A DNA stretch of 22,777 bases from an uncultured Veillonella sp. (GTDB lineage: Bacteria > Bacillota > Negativicutes > Veillonellales > Veillonellaceae). The first letter of the stretch is position 1; each line of letters begins with the position of its first letter. Location of the stretch: the NCBI GenBank assembly GCA_900550175.1, contig URQX01000015.1:1-22777 (forward strand), in the 5' to 3' direction. The notes beneath the pieces are model-generated. The model was given only the letters and a program-made list of their open reading frames with translations. It searched no databases and was not told where the DNA came from. Shown here in pieces: positions 15,412-22,777 of the stretch. The translations under genes and the position numbers were made by a program.

Positions 15412-16551
15412 TTAGTAGTTACCTTTGAACATTGTAGCAGGAGCTTCTGGTACATAATCGCCGAAGTAGGATTTGAAGTCTAGACCCAATTCGTTACAAA
15501 GATCTTGAACTTCTAGCATTGTACCGTTAAGTACAGGGATGCCTTCAGCTTTAACTTTTTCAACGGATTCATGTTCTTTTTCACCATGAGTGTAGATGCG
15601 GTCTTGACCAGCAGCTTTAGGAGCTTCACGTAATTCTTGTAAGAATTGGGAGAAGTGTTTTTTGATTTCAGCTGGGTCACCAAAGAATTCAGGGTTGATA
15701 GCCATGAAGCCGTGGCAGATGTTGGATTTACCGCCAACCATACATTTGTTGGAAGTACCGCCTTGAGACAAGATGGAGGAGAACAATTCAGCAATCATGC
15801 CGTTACCATAACCTTTGTGGCCACCAAGAACTTCTGTAGCACCACCTAAAGGAAGGATACCGCCGCCTTCATGACGGGAGATGTTGCCCAATACTTCAGC
15901 TGCATCAGTGGAAGGAACGCCGTCTTTATTAACAGCCCAGCCATCTGGAGTAGCTTTGCCCATTTTGTTGTACATTTCAAGTTTACCACGAGTTACTACT
16001 GTAGTGGAGCAATCGAAGAAGAAGTCAACAGGATCAGCAGGTACAGTCCAAGCGATAGGGTTGGAACCAAGCATAGCTTGACGAGCGTATGTAGGAACCA
16101 TGATTGCTTCGGAGTTTGTACAAGAGAAACCGATTAAGCCTTGGTCGGATGCCATTTTAGCATAGTAACCAGCGATACCATAGTGGTTGGAGTTACGTAC
16201 GGATACGATACCAACACCGGATTTTTTAGCTTTTTCGATAGCCATTTCCATAGCCATGTGACCCAAGATTTGGCCCATGCCATCATGACCGTCGATAACT
16301 GCGGAAATTGGAGTTTCTTTTACGATTTCAGGTTTTGCGTCGATTTTGATCAAGCCATTAGTGATACCTTTGTGGTAACGAACCATACGTTGCATACCAT
16401 GGCTTTGAATACCGAACAAGTCGGAAGTCAAAAGTACGTCTTGGATGATGTCAGCTTCTTTTTCGGAGAAACCGAATTTTTGGAAAGCGTCCATGCTTAA
16501 TTTTTTCAATGTTTCATAAGGGAATAACACAGTGTTTTTTGCGTCTGCCAT
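15412..16551 (-). CDS. Malate/L-lactate dehydrogenase, Ldh_2 family
   Basis: This 379-residue protein belongs to the Ldh_2 (malate/L-lactate/ureidoglycolate dehydrogenase) family, which is unrelated to classical LDH/MDH and binds NAD(P). Family landmarks are the SHGMQRMVRY motif (50-59, H51), VRNSNHYGIAGYYA (118-131, H123) and GGHKGYG in the C-terminal half. It probably interconverts a 2-hydroxyacid, malate or L-lactate, with its 2-oxoacid in the cytoplasm. The lactate permease gene next door points to lactate or malate. The classical malate-lactate transhydrogenase of Veillonella, an NAD-containing enzyme, is a candidate identity, but this is inference. ATG at 16551 has AGAGG 9 nt upstream. 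A candidate promoter lies at about 16664-16692. Confidence 0.85.
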   Translation of the reverse strand: MADAKNTVLFPYETLKKLSMDAFQKFGFSEKEADIIQDVLLTSDLFGIQSHGMQRMVRYHKGITNGLIKIDAKPEIVKETPISAVIDGHDGMGQILGHMAMEMAIEKAKKSGVGIVSVRNSNHYGIAGYYAKMASDQGLIGFSCTNSEAIMVPTYARQAMLGSNPIAWTVPADPVDFFFDCSTTVVTRGKLEMYNKMGKATPDGWAVNKDGVPSTDAAEVLGNISRHEGGGILPLGGATEVLGGHKGYGNGMIAELFSSILSQGGTSNKCMVGGKSNICHGFMAINPEFFGDPAEIKKHFSQFLQELREAPKAAGQDRIYTHGEKEHESVEKVKAEGIPVLNGTMLEVQDLCNELGLDFKSYFGDYVPEAPATMFKGNY

Positions 16552-16653
16552 CGTTAAAACCTCTTTTCAGAAAATATGTACCTGATATAGTAACTCCAAA
16601 TTTAGATATCATGAAATTAAGATGATTTCTTATGAGCTCTATATCCTCTCAAA

Positions 16654-16692
16654 TGACAATGTCAGTATAGCACAGAAAGAAGTGAGATTGAA
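16654..16692 (-). promoter_or_regulatory. Candidate promoter and operator of the dehydrogenase gene
   Basis: Read on the - strand there is an extended -10, TGCTATACT (TATACT at 16669-16664), with a poor -35-like TTCAAT 17 nt upstream. The perfect palindrome TGACAATGTCA (16654-16664) begins at the last base of the -10 and covers the likely start site, a position typical of a repressor operator. The start codon is about 105 nt downstream. Confidence 0.45.
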
Positions 16693-16737
16693 TAGTCTTA
16701 CAGTCTGAAACACATTACTAAATACGCATACGTACCG

Positions 16738-16751
16738 GTGATGTTTATCAC
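16738..16751. promoter_or_regulatory. Crp/Fnr-type palindrome in the divergent intergenic region
   Basis: GTGAT-GTTT-ATCAC is a perfect inverted repeat with the core TGAT-N4-ATCA of Crp/Fnr-family binding sites. It lies in the 580-nt region between the divergent dehydrogenase and molybdoenzyme genes, about 70 bp upstream of the dehydrogenase -10. Redox or energy control would make sense for both genes. Apart from this and the two promoters, the region 16552-17131 is AT-rich and I see no gene in it. Confidence 0.35.
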
Positions 16752-17050
16752 ATATTCTAGGGACGATTACTGAAACATCAGATTATACCTAAAACTATAT
16801 GGGTATGACTTTTAGTTATGATTGCATGATTTTTTTATAGATTTGCAGTATTTTTATAGAACTTATTAGTATATCTGTTTAGGCTTTGAGCAAGAATGAG
16901 AATGGATAAATATCGATAAAACTTGAAATGTTTAATATCATATATAAAAATTATTGATAAGCGTAGTAACGTATTCTGATAACTGAATGTATTGATATGC
17001 ATAATATGCAATGTTTTTAATCTTTCTAAAGATAAAAAATGTGTTAAAGG

Positions 17051-17079
17051 TTACACTTATACAGATGATACTGTAATAT
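17051..17079 (+). promoter_or_regulatory. Promoter of the molybdoenzyme gene
   Basis: TTACAC (-35, 17051-17056) and TAATAT (-10, 17074-17079) are separated by 17 nt. Between them TACAG (17060-17064) and CTGTA (17071-17075) form a 5-bp inverted repeat with a 6-nt spacer, a possible operator overlapping the -10. Confidence 0.5.
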
Positions 17080-17131
17080 AATATAAATATACATCCTATA
17101 GTTTATATAATTTATAAGCGAGGTGCTTATT

Positions 17132-19138
17132 TTGAAAGAATACAAATCAGTATGTCCTTATGATTGCCCAGATGCATGTGGTCTAATCGTATCGGTAGAG
17201 AACAATCGAGTAGTATCTGTTCGTGGTAATAGAGATCATGCGTTTACAAGAGGTACATTGTGCCCTAAAATGGCGCATTATGAACAAGTGGTTCATTCTC
17301 CATTGCGTTTACAGTACCCAATGAAACGGATTGGTAAGAAAGGTATTGGACAAGACCAATATGTGCGTATCAGCTGGGATGAAGCATTAGATACCATTGT
17401 TAATAATTTTAAAGAGACTATTAATACTTATGGTAGTGAAAGTATTTTACGTTACTCTTATGCAGGTACTATGGGTGTGATACAAAGCCCAGCAGCGGAT
17501 TACTTTTTCCGCCGCATTGGGGCTACAGACCAGGACCGTGGTATTTGTTCCCCTGCAAAAAAGGCAGGATTTCAATCTGTTTATGGTGATACACTAGCCA
17601 TTAAACCACAAGAGGCACAACATAGTGATTTAATTGTTCTATGGGGCATTAATGCGACTGCTACCGATGTTCATATCTTACATGATGTAAACGTAGCTAA
17701 AAAGAATGGTGCTCGAGTTTGGATTATTGATACTCATAAAACATATACCTTTAACCAAGCTCATGAACATATTTACGTAAAACCTGGTAGTGATGGCGCT
17801 TTAGCGTTAGGTATGCTTCATATTATTCATCGAGATGGATTGGCAGATATAGATTTCATTCTGAAACATGTACAAGGTTATGATGAACTCGTAAACGATG
17901 TGTTGCTTGATTTTACACCTGAAAAAGCATCTGAACTTTGTGGCGTTTCCGTAGAGCGTATGACCGAGTTCGCTCATGCATATGCTAACGCTAAGTCTCC
18001 ATTTATACGTCTTGGCAGCGGATTGTCACGCTATGGAAATGGTGCCATGAGTTGTCGTGCCATTAACGCATTACCTGCTGTAGTTGGTGCTTGGCAACAC
18101 CTTGGAGGTGGTTTGCTATCGAGTGCAAGTGGTGGTAAGTTTGTTGGTAAAGATGTGATGCAGCAGGCTCATGTGGATGCACCAGCAAAGCGATTGATGC
18201 CTATGATTAAACTAGGTGAAATGCTTACAAATCCATCAGGTACAGCTGTTCATAGTCTCTATGTGTTCTCTAGTAATCCTGCCATAACAGCGCCTGATCA
18301 AAATGTGGTGCGAAACGGTCTGATGAGAGATGATTTGTTTACGGTTGTTCATGAACGGTTCTTTACCGATACATGTAAATATGCGGATATTGTATTGCCG
18401 GCCACTACATCAGTAGAACATGACGATATATATAACTCCTATGGGCACTATACAATCGGAACTGGCTATAAATTAATCGATCCTATTGGCGAATCTCGCT
18501 CTAACTGGCAAGTGATTTCTGAATTAGCTAAACGTATGGGGGTTGAAGATGGATTCTTTAACCTTAGTGAACGGGATCTAATAGAACAAATTGTTCGTAC
18601 ATCTAGTCGTATATCTGGAGTTGATCAAGATGTAATCTTACAAGGTGAACCTGTAGAGATGACATTGCCTGAAAATTATAAGATAGATTTTAAAACACCA
18701 TCTGGAAAAATAGAGCTGTATAATCCACAAGATGTGGAACCATTAATTCGTTATTTGCCACCGTATGGAGATGATGCACCGTTCTGGCTCGTCATTGGCA
18801 ATGATATTCGTATTTTGGATTCGAGCTTCTGTGAACTTGAGTTTGATGATCCAGAGCTTATGAAGCTACGTATTAATCCTGAAGATGCAAAGGTATATAA
18901 CATTAATGATGGTGATGAAGTTGAAATCTACAATAATCGTGGTAGTGTAAAAATTAAAGCATACTACGATGAAGATGTACAACGTGGTACATTGGTAACT
19001 CTTGGTGTTTGGTGGCAATCACAATCTAGTGATCCAAATGTAGCTATCAATGCGCTTACTGCAGACAGACCAACTGATCAAGGTTGGGGCAGTACATTCT
19101 ACGATGTCCAAGTTCACATCAAAAAGGCTGACGTATAA
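17132..19138 (+). CDS. Molybdopterin (bis-MGD) oxidoreductase, DMSO reductase family
   Basis: This 668-residue protein is a catalytic subunit of the DMSO reductase superfamily. The N-terminal Fe-S motif is C8, C12, C16 and C44 (VCPYDCPDACG and GTLCPKM). The segment DRGICSPAKKAG places C139 where formate dehydrogenase has its selenocysteine or NapA its cysteine, so C139 is the likely Mo ligand; the following His of formate dehydrogenases is absent. The C-terminal part has the molydopterin-dinucleotide-binding fold (GDEVEIYNNRGSV). There is no Tat signal, so it should be cytoplasmic. The substrate is unknown. The start is a TTG at 17132 with AGCGAGGTG 7 nt upstream; an in-frame GTG at 17123 overlaps that site. 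No electron-transfer or membrane subunit lies next to it. Confidence 0.88.
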   Translation: MKEYKSVCPYDCPDACGLIVSVENNRVVSVRGNRDHAFTRGTLCPKMAHYEQVVHSPLRLQYPMKRIGKKGIGQDQYVRISWDEALDTIVNNFKETINTYGSESILRYSYAGTMGVIQSPAADYFFRRIGATDQDRGICSPAKKAGFQSVYGDTLAIKPQEAQHSDLIVLWGINATATDVHILHDVNVAKKNGARVWIIDTHKTYTFNQAHEHIYVKPGSDGALALGMLHIIHRDGLADIDFILKHVQGYDELVNDVLLDFTPEKASELCGVSVERMTEFAHAYANAKSPFIRLGSGLSRYGNGAMSCRAINALPAVVGAWQHLGGGLLSSASGGKFVGKDVMQQAHVDAPAKRLMPMIKLGEMLTNPSGTAVHSLYVFSSNPAITAPDQNVVRNGLMRDDLFTVVHERFFTDTCKYADIVLPATTSVEHDDIYNSYGHYTIGTGYKLIDPIGESRSNWQVISELAKRMGVEDGFFNLSERDLIEQIVRTSSRISGVDQDVILQGEPVEMTLPENYKIDFKTPSGKIELYNPQDVEPLIRYLPPYGDDAPFWLVIGNDIRILDSSFCELEFDDPELMKLRINPEDAKVYNINDGDEVEIYNNRGSVKIKAYYDEDVQRGTLVTLGVWWQSQSSDPNVAINALTADRPTDQGWGSTFYDVQVHIKKADV

Positions 19139-19160
19139 GGTGAATATATAAAAGAGATGA

Positions 19161-19192
19161 CCATAATAAATGCTATATAGTATTTATTATGG
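19161..19192 (+). terminator. Hairpin after the molybdoenzyme gene
   Basis: CCATAATAAATGC (19161-19173) and GTATTTATTATGG (19180-19192) pair over 13 bp with one G-U wobble and a 6-nt loop. The following sequence is only moderately T-rich, so termination may be weak. A second stem, AGGATAT (19245-19251) with ATATCCT (19265-19271), follows in the leader of the next gene. Confidence 0.6.
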
Positions 19193-19326
19193 TGTTTAAT
19201 TCCTTTTACTTAAGGGAATAATATTATACCGATATGTCATAACAAGGATATTTTTATTGCATGCATATCCTCGTTAGGATTATAATAGTAATATTATTTC
19301 TATATAACCTAAAGGGGGTTACTTTT

Positions 19327-20658
19327 ATGAATGGTAATGATAAATTATCTGCCCGTGCCTATTGGGCCATAGGCATGATGTTATTCGCCCTATTCTTTGG
19401 GGCAGGGAACTTGATTTTCCCAGCGGCCTTGGGGCAACATGCTGGTGATAATGTAGGTTGGGCTTTGCTCGGCTTTGTATTAACCGGTGTAGGCCTTCCA
19501 CTATTAGGTGTTGTAGCTATGGGCTACTCCTCTTGTAAGGATGTTGAAGAGTTAGCGAGCCGTGTTCATCCAATTTATGGCTTAATATACACTATCGCAC
19601 TTTACTTGAGTATTGGACCTATGTTTGCTACACCACGTACTGGTACAGTAGCATATGAAATCGCCATCAAGCCTTTTGCGGAAGGTTTGCATATGAATAT
19701 GGAGCCCATATTCCTCGCTATATTCTTTGGTGTTTCTTTGTGGTTGTCCATCAGTCCTCATAAGCTTGTAAATCGTATTGGTAATATCTTGACTCCAGCT
19801 TTATTGCTAGTCATCTTGTTACTCATTGTTAAGTCCTTTATCACTCCAATTGGCGGTTATGCATTGCCACAACCAACATATGGTGATGCACCTACGGCGG
19901 TGTTACAAGGGTTCTTGGATGGCTATAATACAATGGATGCGTTAGCTTCCGTAGTGTTTGCTATTCTCGTTATTGACTTTGTACGACTTAGCGGAGCTAC
20001 ATCTCATGAAGTAATTACTAAAACAGTTATGGAAGTTGGTGCCATTGCAGTAGGCCTTCTCGGTATTGTGTATGTATTTATCGCCAACATCGGTGCTACT
20101 AGTGTAGAACGCTTTGGTTTGTTCGATACAGGGGCGCCTGTCCTTTCTACAAGTGCTAACTATTTGTTTGGTGATTTTGGCCAAGTTATTCTTGCTGTTA
20201 TCGTGCTTTTGGCTTGCTTGTCCACAAGTATCGGCCTTATTACTTCTTGCGGTACATACTTCCATAAGTTGACACCAAAGATTAGCTACAAGTTATATGT
20301 AGTTATCTTCTCTGTTGCTGCATTTTGCTTTAGTATGTTTGGCTTGAAGACAATCATTAGTGCAGCCATTCCTGTATTGATGTTATTGTATCCATTGACA
20401 ATTGTAATCATCTTATTGGCGCTTGCAAACAATGTGTTTGGTGGTCGTCGTTGCATATATGCATGGACAATTGGTTTTACAATGATCTCTGCACTTATGA
20501 CTGGCTTAGAAACAGCTGGTATTGCACCAGATGCTTTAGAGGGGTTGTTTACTCAATATATTCCGTTCCAAGCAGCCGGTATGGGTTGGGTGAGCTTTGC
20601 TATATTAGGATTCATCGTAGGTCTTATTCATAAAGGCCTTGTGTCTGACAACAAATAA
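19327..20658 (+). CDS. brnQ: Branched-chain amino acid transporter BrnQ
   Basis: This is a 443-residue integral membrane protein of the BrnQ/LIVCS family, which imports leucine, isoleucine and valine with Na+ or H+. The first helix has the family hallmark FFGAGNLIFP (23-32), followed by about eleven more hydrophobic segments; SIGPMFATPRTGTVAYE is another conserved stretch. ATG 19327 has AAAGGGGG 8 nt upstream. The frame remains open to 19261 but that part lies in AT-rich leader DNA. It is a single-gene unit between a weak and a strong terminator, with a roughly 190-nt upstream gap. Confidence 0.92.
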   Translation: MNGNDKLSARAYWAIGMMLFALFFGAGNLIFPAALGQHAGDNVGWALLGFVLTGVGLPLLGVVAMGYSSCKDVEELASRVHPIYGLIYTIALYLSIGPMFATPRTGTVAYEIAIKPFAEGLHMNMEPIFLAIFFGVSLWLSISPHKLVNRIGNILTPALLLVILLLIVKSFITPIGGYALPQPTYGDAPTAVLQGFLDGYNTMDALASVVFAILVIDFVRLSGATSHEVITKTVMEVGAIAVGLLGIVYVFIANIGATSVERFGLFDTGAPVLSTSANYLFGDFGQVILAVIVLLACLSTSIGLITSCGTYFHKLTPKISYKLYVVIFSVAAFCFSMFGLKTIISAAIPVLMLLYPLTIVIILLALANNVFGGRRCIYAWTIGFTMISALMTGLETAGIAPDALEGLFTQYIPFQAAGMGWVSFAILGFIVGLIHKGLVSDNK

Positions 20659-20667
20659 TATAATTAA

Positions 20668-20709
20668 AGGTTCTATGCTTTCGTTTTGTGAAAGTGTAGA
20701 ACCTTTTTT
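20668..20709 (+). terminator. Intrinsic terminator of brnQ
   Basis: A 15-bp stem with two G-U wobbles, left arm 20668-20682 and right arm 20690-20704, has a 7-nt loop and is followed by six Ts. It lies 10 nt after the brnQ stop. Confidence 0.9.
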
Positions 20710-20811
20710 ATTTAGTATATTATGAGCTAATATTTTTTATGTAGCATATGAAATTGCTTTTACAGGTGAGAGTTTTTTATAATACATATATAGATTATAA
20801 AGGAGATTTTT

Positions 20812-21888
20812 ATGCGTAGCACTCATTGTTTACCTAGTTATAGCTTTGGCGGTCATGATGTATTCAGCGCCATTCCAAAATTTACAAAATTATACGGCCG
20901 TACTGTAGCCATTATTGGTGGTGAAACGGCACTTTCTAAGGCGTTACCACATCTTCGTCCTGTACTTGAACGTGCGGAAATTGAGGTGCTAGATATTATT
21001 CACTTCGGTGGAGAATGTACCTTCGCTCGCGGCAAGGAAATTGCCCAAATGGACTCTGTAAAAGCGGCAGATTTTCTATTTGCTGTCGGTGGTGGTAAGG
21101 CTATTGATACAGTGAAAGTAGTAGCATTAGAGTTAGATGATAAACCGTTCTTTACCATTCCAACCATTGCTTCTACCTGTGCGGCTACATCGGAAGCTGC
21201 TGCGGTGTATGCAGCAGATCATAATTTTGATGGTATTGCCTTTGTAAATCATCCGCCTGTACATTGCTTTATTGATGCGGATATTCTTGTAGAAGCACCA
21301 AGCCGTTATTTGTGGGCTGGTATGGGCGATACTATTGCAAAGCATTATGAAACATTGATGTCTGCTCGTCATCGTGAGCAAGTGTACAATACACAATTAG
21401 GTCTAGTACTATCCTCTATGTGCAGCGAGCCTATTTTTGAACATGGTTTACAAGCTTATAAGGATAATCAAGCACAACGTCGTAGTGAAGCATTTGATCT
21501 AATGGTTATGACCGTTATTTTTACAACTGGTATTGTGTCTGGCTGTATGCCTGGTGATTATAATAGCATCATTGCTCATGCTATATGCTATGGTTGTGCT
21601 ACCAATGAAGAAACAGAAAAACATCACTTGCATGGAGAAATGGTGGCATATGGCTTATTAATTCTCTTTATCGTAGATAAACAATTTGATGAGCTGAAAC
21701 GTTGGTTGCCTGTATATAGTGATATTGGCTGGCCTACGAAACTTTCACAAATGGGACTCGATATATCCTATATACCTCAAATCGTGGAAAAGGCTGTATC
21801 TGTTCGAGATGTGGTGGTATCGCCATATGAGATTACAACCGATATGTTGACAGATGCGATTCAATATATGGAAAATATAGAATGTTAA
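20812..21888 (+). CDS. Glycerol/hydroxycarboxylate dehydrogenase-like protein (GldA/HcxA type)
   Basis: This 358-residue protein belongs to the iron-containing/glycerol dehydrogenase superfamily and most resembles E. coli HcxA (YbdH), an enzyme reported to reduce 2-oxoacids such as 2-oxobutyrate to hydroxyacids. Visible features are the NAD loop VGGGKAIDT (92-100), PTIASTCAATSEAA (117-130), AGMGDTIAKHYE (169-180, metal ligand D173), and the further ligands H256 in AHAICYG and H274 in LHGEMVAYG. The metal triad is complete, so it should be active, probably with zinc or iron. AAGGAGA at 20800-20805 precedes the ATG. It follows brnQ after a terminator, so it is probably expressed separately. The substrate is not certain; glycerol dehydrogenase is the alternative. 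Confidence 0.82.
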   Translation: MRSTHCLPSYSFGGHDVFSAIPKFTKLYGRTVAIIGGETALSKALPHLRPVLERAEIEVLDIIHFGGECTFARGKEIAQMDSVKAADFLFAVGGGKAIDTVKVVALELDDKPFFTIPTIASTCAATSEAAAVYAADHNFDGIAFVNHPPVHCFIDADILVEAPSRYLWAGMGDTIAKHYETLMSARHREQVYNTQLGLVLSSMCSEPIFEHGLQAYKDNQAQRRSEAFDLMVMTVIFTTGIVSGCMPGDYNSIIAHAICYGCATNEETEKHHLHGEMVAYGLLILFIVDKQFDELKRWLPVYSDIGWPTKLSQMGLDISYIPQIVEKAVSVRDVVVSPYEITTDMLTDAIQYMENIEC

Positions 21889-22080
21889 TTTCCTAAATTA
21901 GTGTGAATTTAATGGCTAATCGTAATATAATAATTAGTAAGATAGTAGATATAAAGACCAGTAGAATTAATGTTTGCGGATGGTATGTTGTACTGTTGTA
22001 CTAATATTCTATACACACATACCAGATGTAATAAGATTTTGATAGATTTGTACGTTGTTTGATGTTATATGAGGTTATAA
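21889..22080 (+). other. Short intergenic region with direct and inverted repeats
   Basis: A consensus TATAAT lies at 21926-21931 without a good -35. The 8-nt unit GTTGTACT occurs twice in tandem (21987-22002), enclosed by TGGTATGT (21981-21988) and its perfect complement ACATACCA (22017-22024). The arrangement could be an operator or an RNA stem in the leader of the next gene. Nothing else was recognised. Confidence 0.35.
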
Positions 22081-22317
22081 ATGAGCGATATTGTAAAAGG
22101 CGGTTTATATCGCCATTTTAAAGGTATGTATTATTACGTACTCGATGTAGCGACTCACTCAGAGACGGGTGAAAAGTTTGTAGTGTATCAAAAGCTGTAT
22201 GATGACCGCGATATGTATATCCGACCTTTAGAGATGTTTGTAAGCGATGTGGATCGTGAAAAATATCCTGATGTAGAACAAAAAGAACGGTTTAAGCTAA
22301 TGAGCGGACGTGATTAG
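22081..22317 (+). CDS. DUF1653 family protein
   Basis: This 78-residue protein has the DUF1653 pattern: GLYRHFKGMYYYVLDVATHS, then a YQ.LY segment (VYQKLYDDRDMYIRPLEMF) and a C-terminal charged end. Proteins of this family are small, cytoplasmic and of unknown function. GAGG at 22071-22074 lies 6 nt upstream of the ATG. The gene is followed after 8 nt by a HAD phosphatase, with the next ribosome site overlapping its stop codon, so the two are co-translated units of one operon. Confidence 0.88.
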   Translation: MSDIVKGGLYRHFKGMYYYVLDVATHSETGEKFVVYQKLYDDRDMYIRPLEMFVSDVDREKYPDVEQKERFKLMSGRD

Positions 22318-22325
22318 GAGGGCCT

Positions 22326-22777
22326 GTGGAACAGAAGTTTTTCTTTTTCGATATCGATAATACATTAGCTGTATGGCCAGAAGGTAAAATCCCTGACAGT
22401 GCTCAATATAGCTTAGATGAATTAAAGCGCCGTGGCCATAGGGTGGCACTAGCGACAGGCCGTATCCAAGTAGATGCAAAGCGTTTTGCGGAACAAGCGG
22501 GGCTTACAGATTTTGTAGCAGATGGCGGTCATAGTGTGACCGTTAATAATGAATTAGTATCCATGATTGGCATGGATCGTGATGCGTGTATTAAGTATTT
22601 GGAGTACTTAGAATCTCATAATATTCCTTGGGCTGTAACAGATCGAAATAAATTAGGTCGTATTACACCTTATAAAGAAATTTTAGATTGGCATCCGAAT
22701 TGGGATGTATTTAAAACAACGATAGATCCTAATTTTGACTTTCATAATGTAGAAGAGTTTTATAAGATTTATGTGTT
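22326..22777 (+). CDS. HAD-superfamily (Cof-type) phosphatase, 3' partial
   Basis: This frame is open to the window end, giving about 150 residues. Motif I of the HAD superfamily is FFFFDIDNTL (D9, D11), motif II is the Thr in ALATGR (T44), and ADGGHSVTVNNELV matches the Cof/YbjI-type cap entrance. Such enzymes dephosphorylate sugar phosphates, nucleotides or flavin mononucleotide; the substrate is not predictable. The start is a GTG at 22326, with TAGGAGGG (22315-22322) placing AGGAGG 4 nt upstream; the site overlaps the stop of the DUF1653 gene. The motif III and IV residues lie beyond the window. Confidence 0.88.
   Translation, partial: MEQKFFFFDIDNTLAVWPEGKIPDSAQYSLDELKRRGHRVALATGRIQVDAKRFAEQAGLTDFVADGGHSVTVNNELVSMIGMDRDACIKYLEYLESHNIPWAVTDRNKLGRITPYKEILDWHPNWDVFKTTIDPNFDFHNVEEFYKIYV

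Noticed and set aside
16141..16500. 119-residue frame on + opposite the Ldh_2 dehydrogenase
   Set aside because: It is a shadow of the dehydrogenase codons; the His/Phe-rich translation resembles no protein.
21743..21760. Further copy of the ACTTTCACAA leader motif
   Set aside because: It falls inside the coding sequence of the HcxA-like gene, without the complementary upstream arm; probably chance.

Overview
The window looks like the chromosome of an anaerobic, low-GC member of the Negativicutes, most probably Veillonella. This is inferred from AT-rich intergenic DNA, strong AGGAGG-type ribosome sites, a propanediol-utilisation-type (PDU) bacterial microcompartment (BMC) locus, a lactate permease beside a malate/L-lactate dehydrogenase, and a very large 2-hydroxyacyl-CoA dehydratase activase-like protein. 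The genus call rests on gene content and familiarity with the families, not on a marker gene.

Bases 1-6440 hold the distal part of a BMC operon, all on the + strand: pduB (5' end outside the window), a 17-codon ORF resembling a PduD targeting peptide, a pduK-like shell gene, pduJ, pduL, eutJ, pduM, pduN, pduP, pduQ, then a strong terminator. It encodes shell hexamers, a tandem-domain shell protein, vertex pentamers and an aldehyde-processing core: PduP makes acyl-CoA, PduL converts it to acyl-phosphate and recycles CoA, and PduQ reduces aldehyde and recycles NAD+. The signature diol dehydratase (pduCDE), its reactivase (pduGH) and the adenosyltransferase (pduO) are missing from their usual places, so the aldehyde source must be encoded outside the window or be something else.

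Bases 6603-11085 hold a structured leader and a single 1417-residue protein with two HgdC-type ATPase domains, a cysteine motif and an HgdB-like C-terminal half. It is followed by an unusual 506-bp block (11105-11610) of nested inverted repeats and two bidirectional terminator-like hairpins that carry the same 32-nt loop in opposite orientations.

Bases 11639-16551 run mainly on the - strand: a Bcr/CflA drug exporter, a lactate permease and an Ldh_2-family malate/L-lactate dehydrogenase. A small secreted PepSY protein lies on + between the exporter and the permease. The permease and dehydrogenase are separated by hairpins but plausibly serve lactate catabolism together.

Bases 17132-22777 return to the + strand: a molybdopterin oxidoreductase without local partners, a BrnQ branched-chain amino acid transporter, a hydroxycarboxylate/glycerol dehydrogenase-like protein, a DUF1653 protein and a HAD phosphatase cut by the window end. 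No tRNA, rRNA, CRISPR array, transposase or phage gene was recognised.
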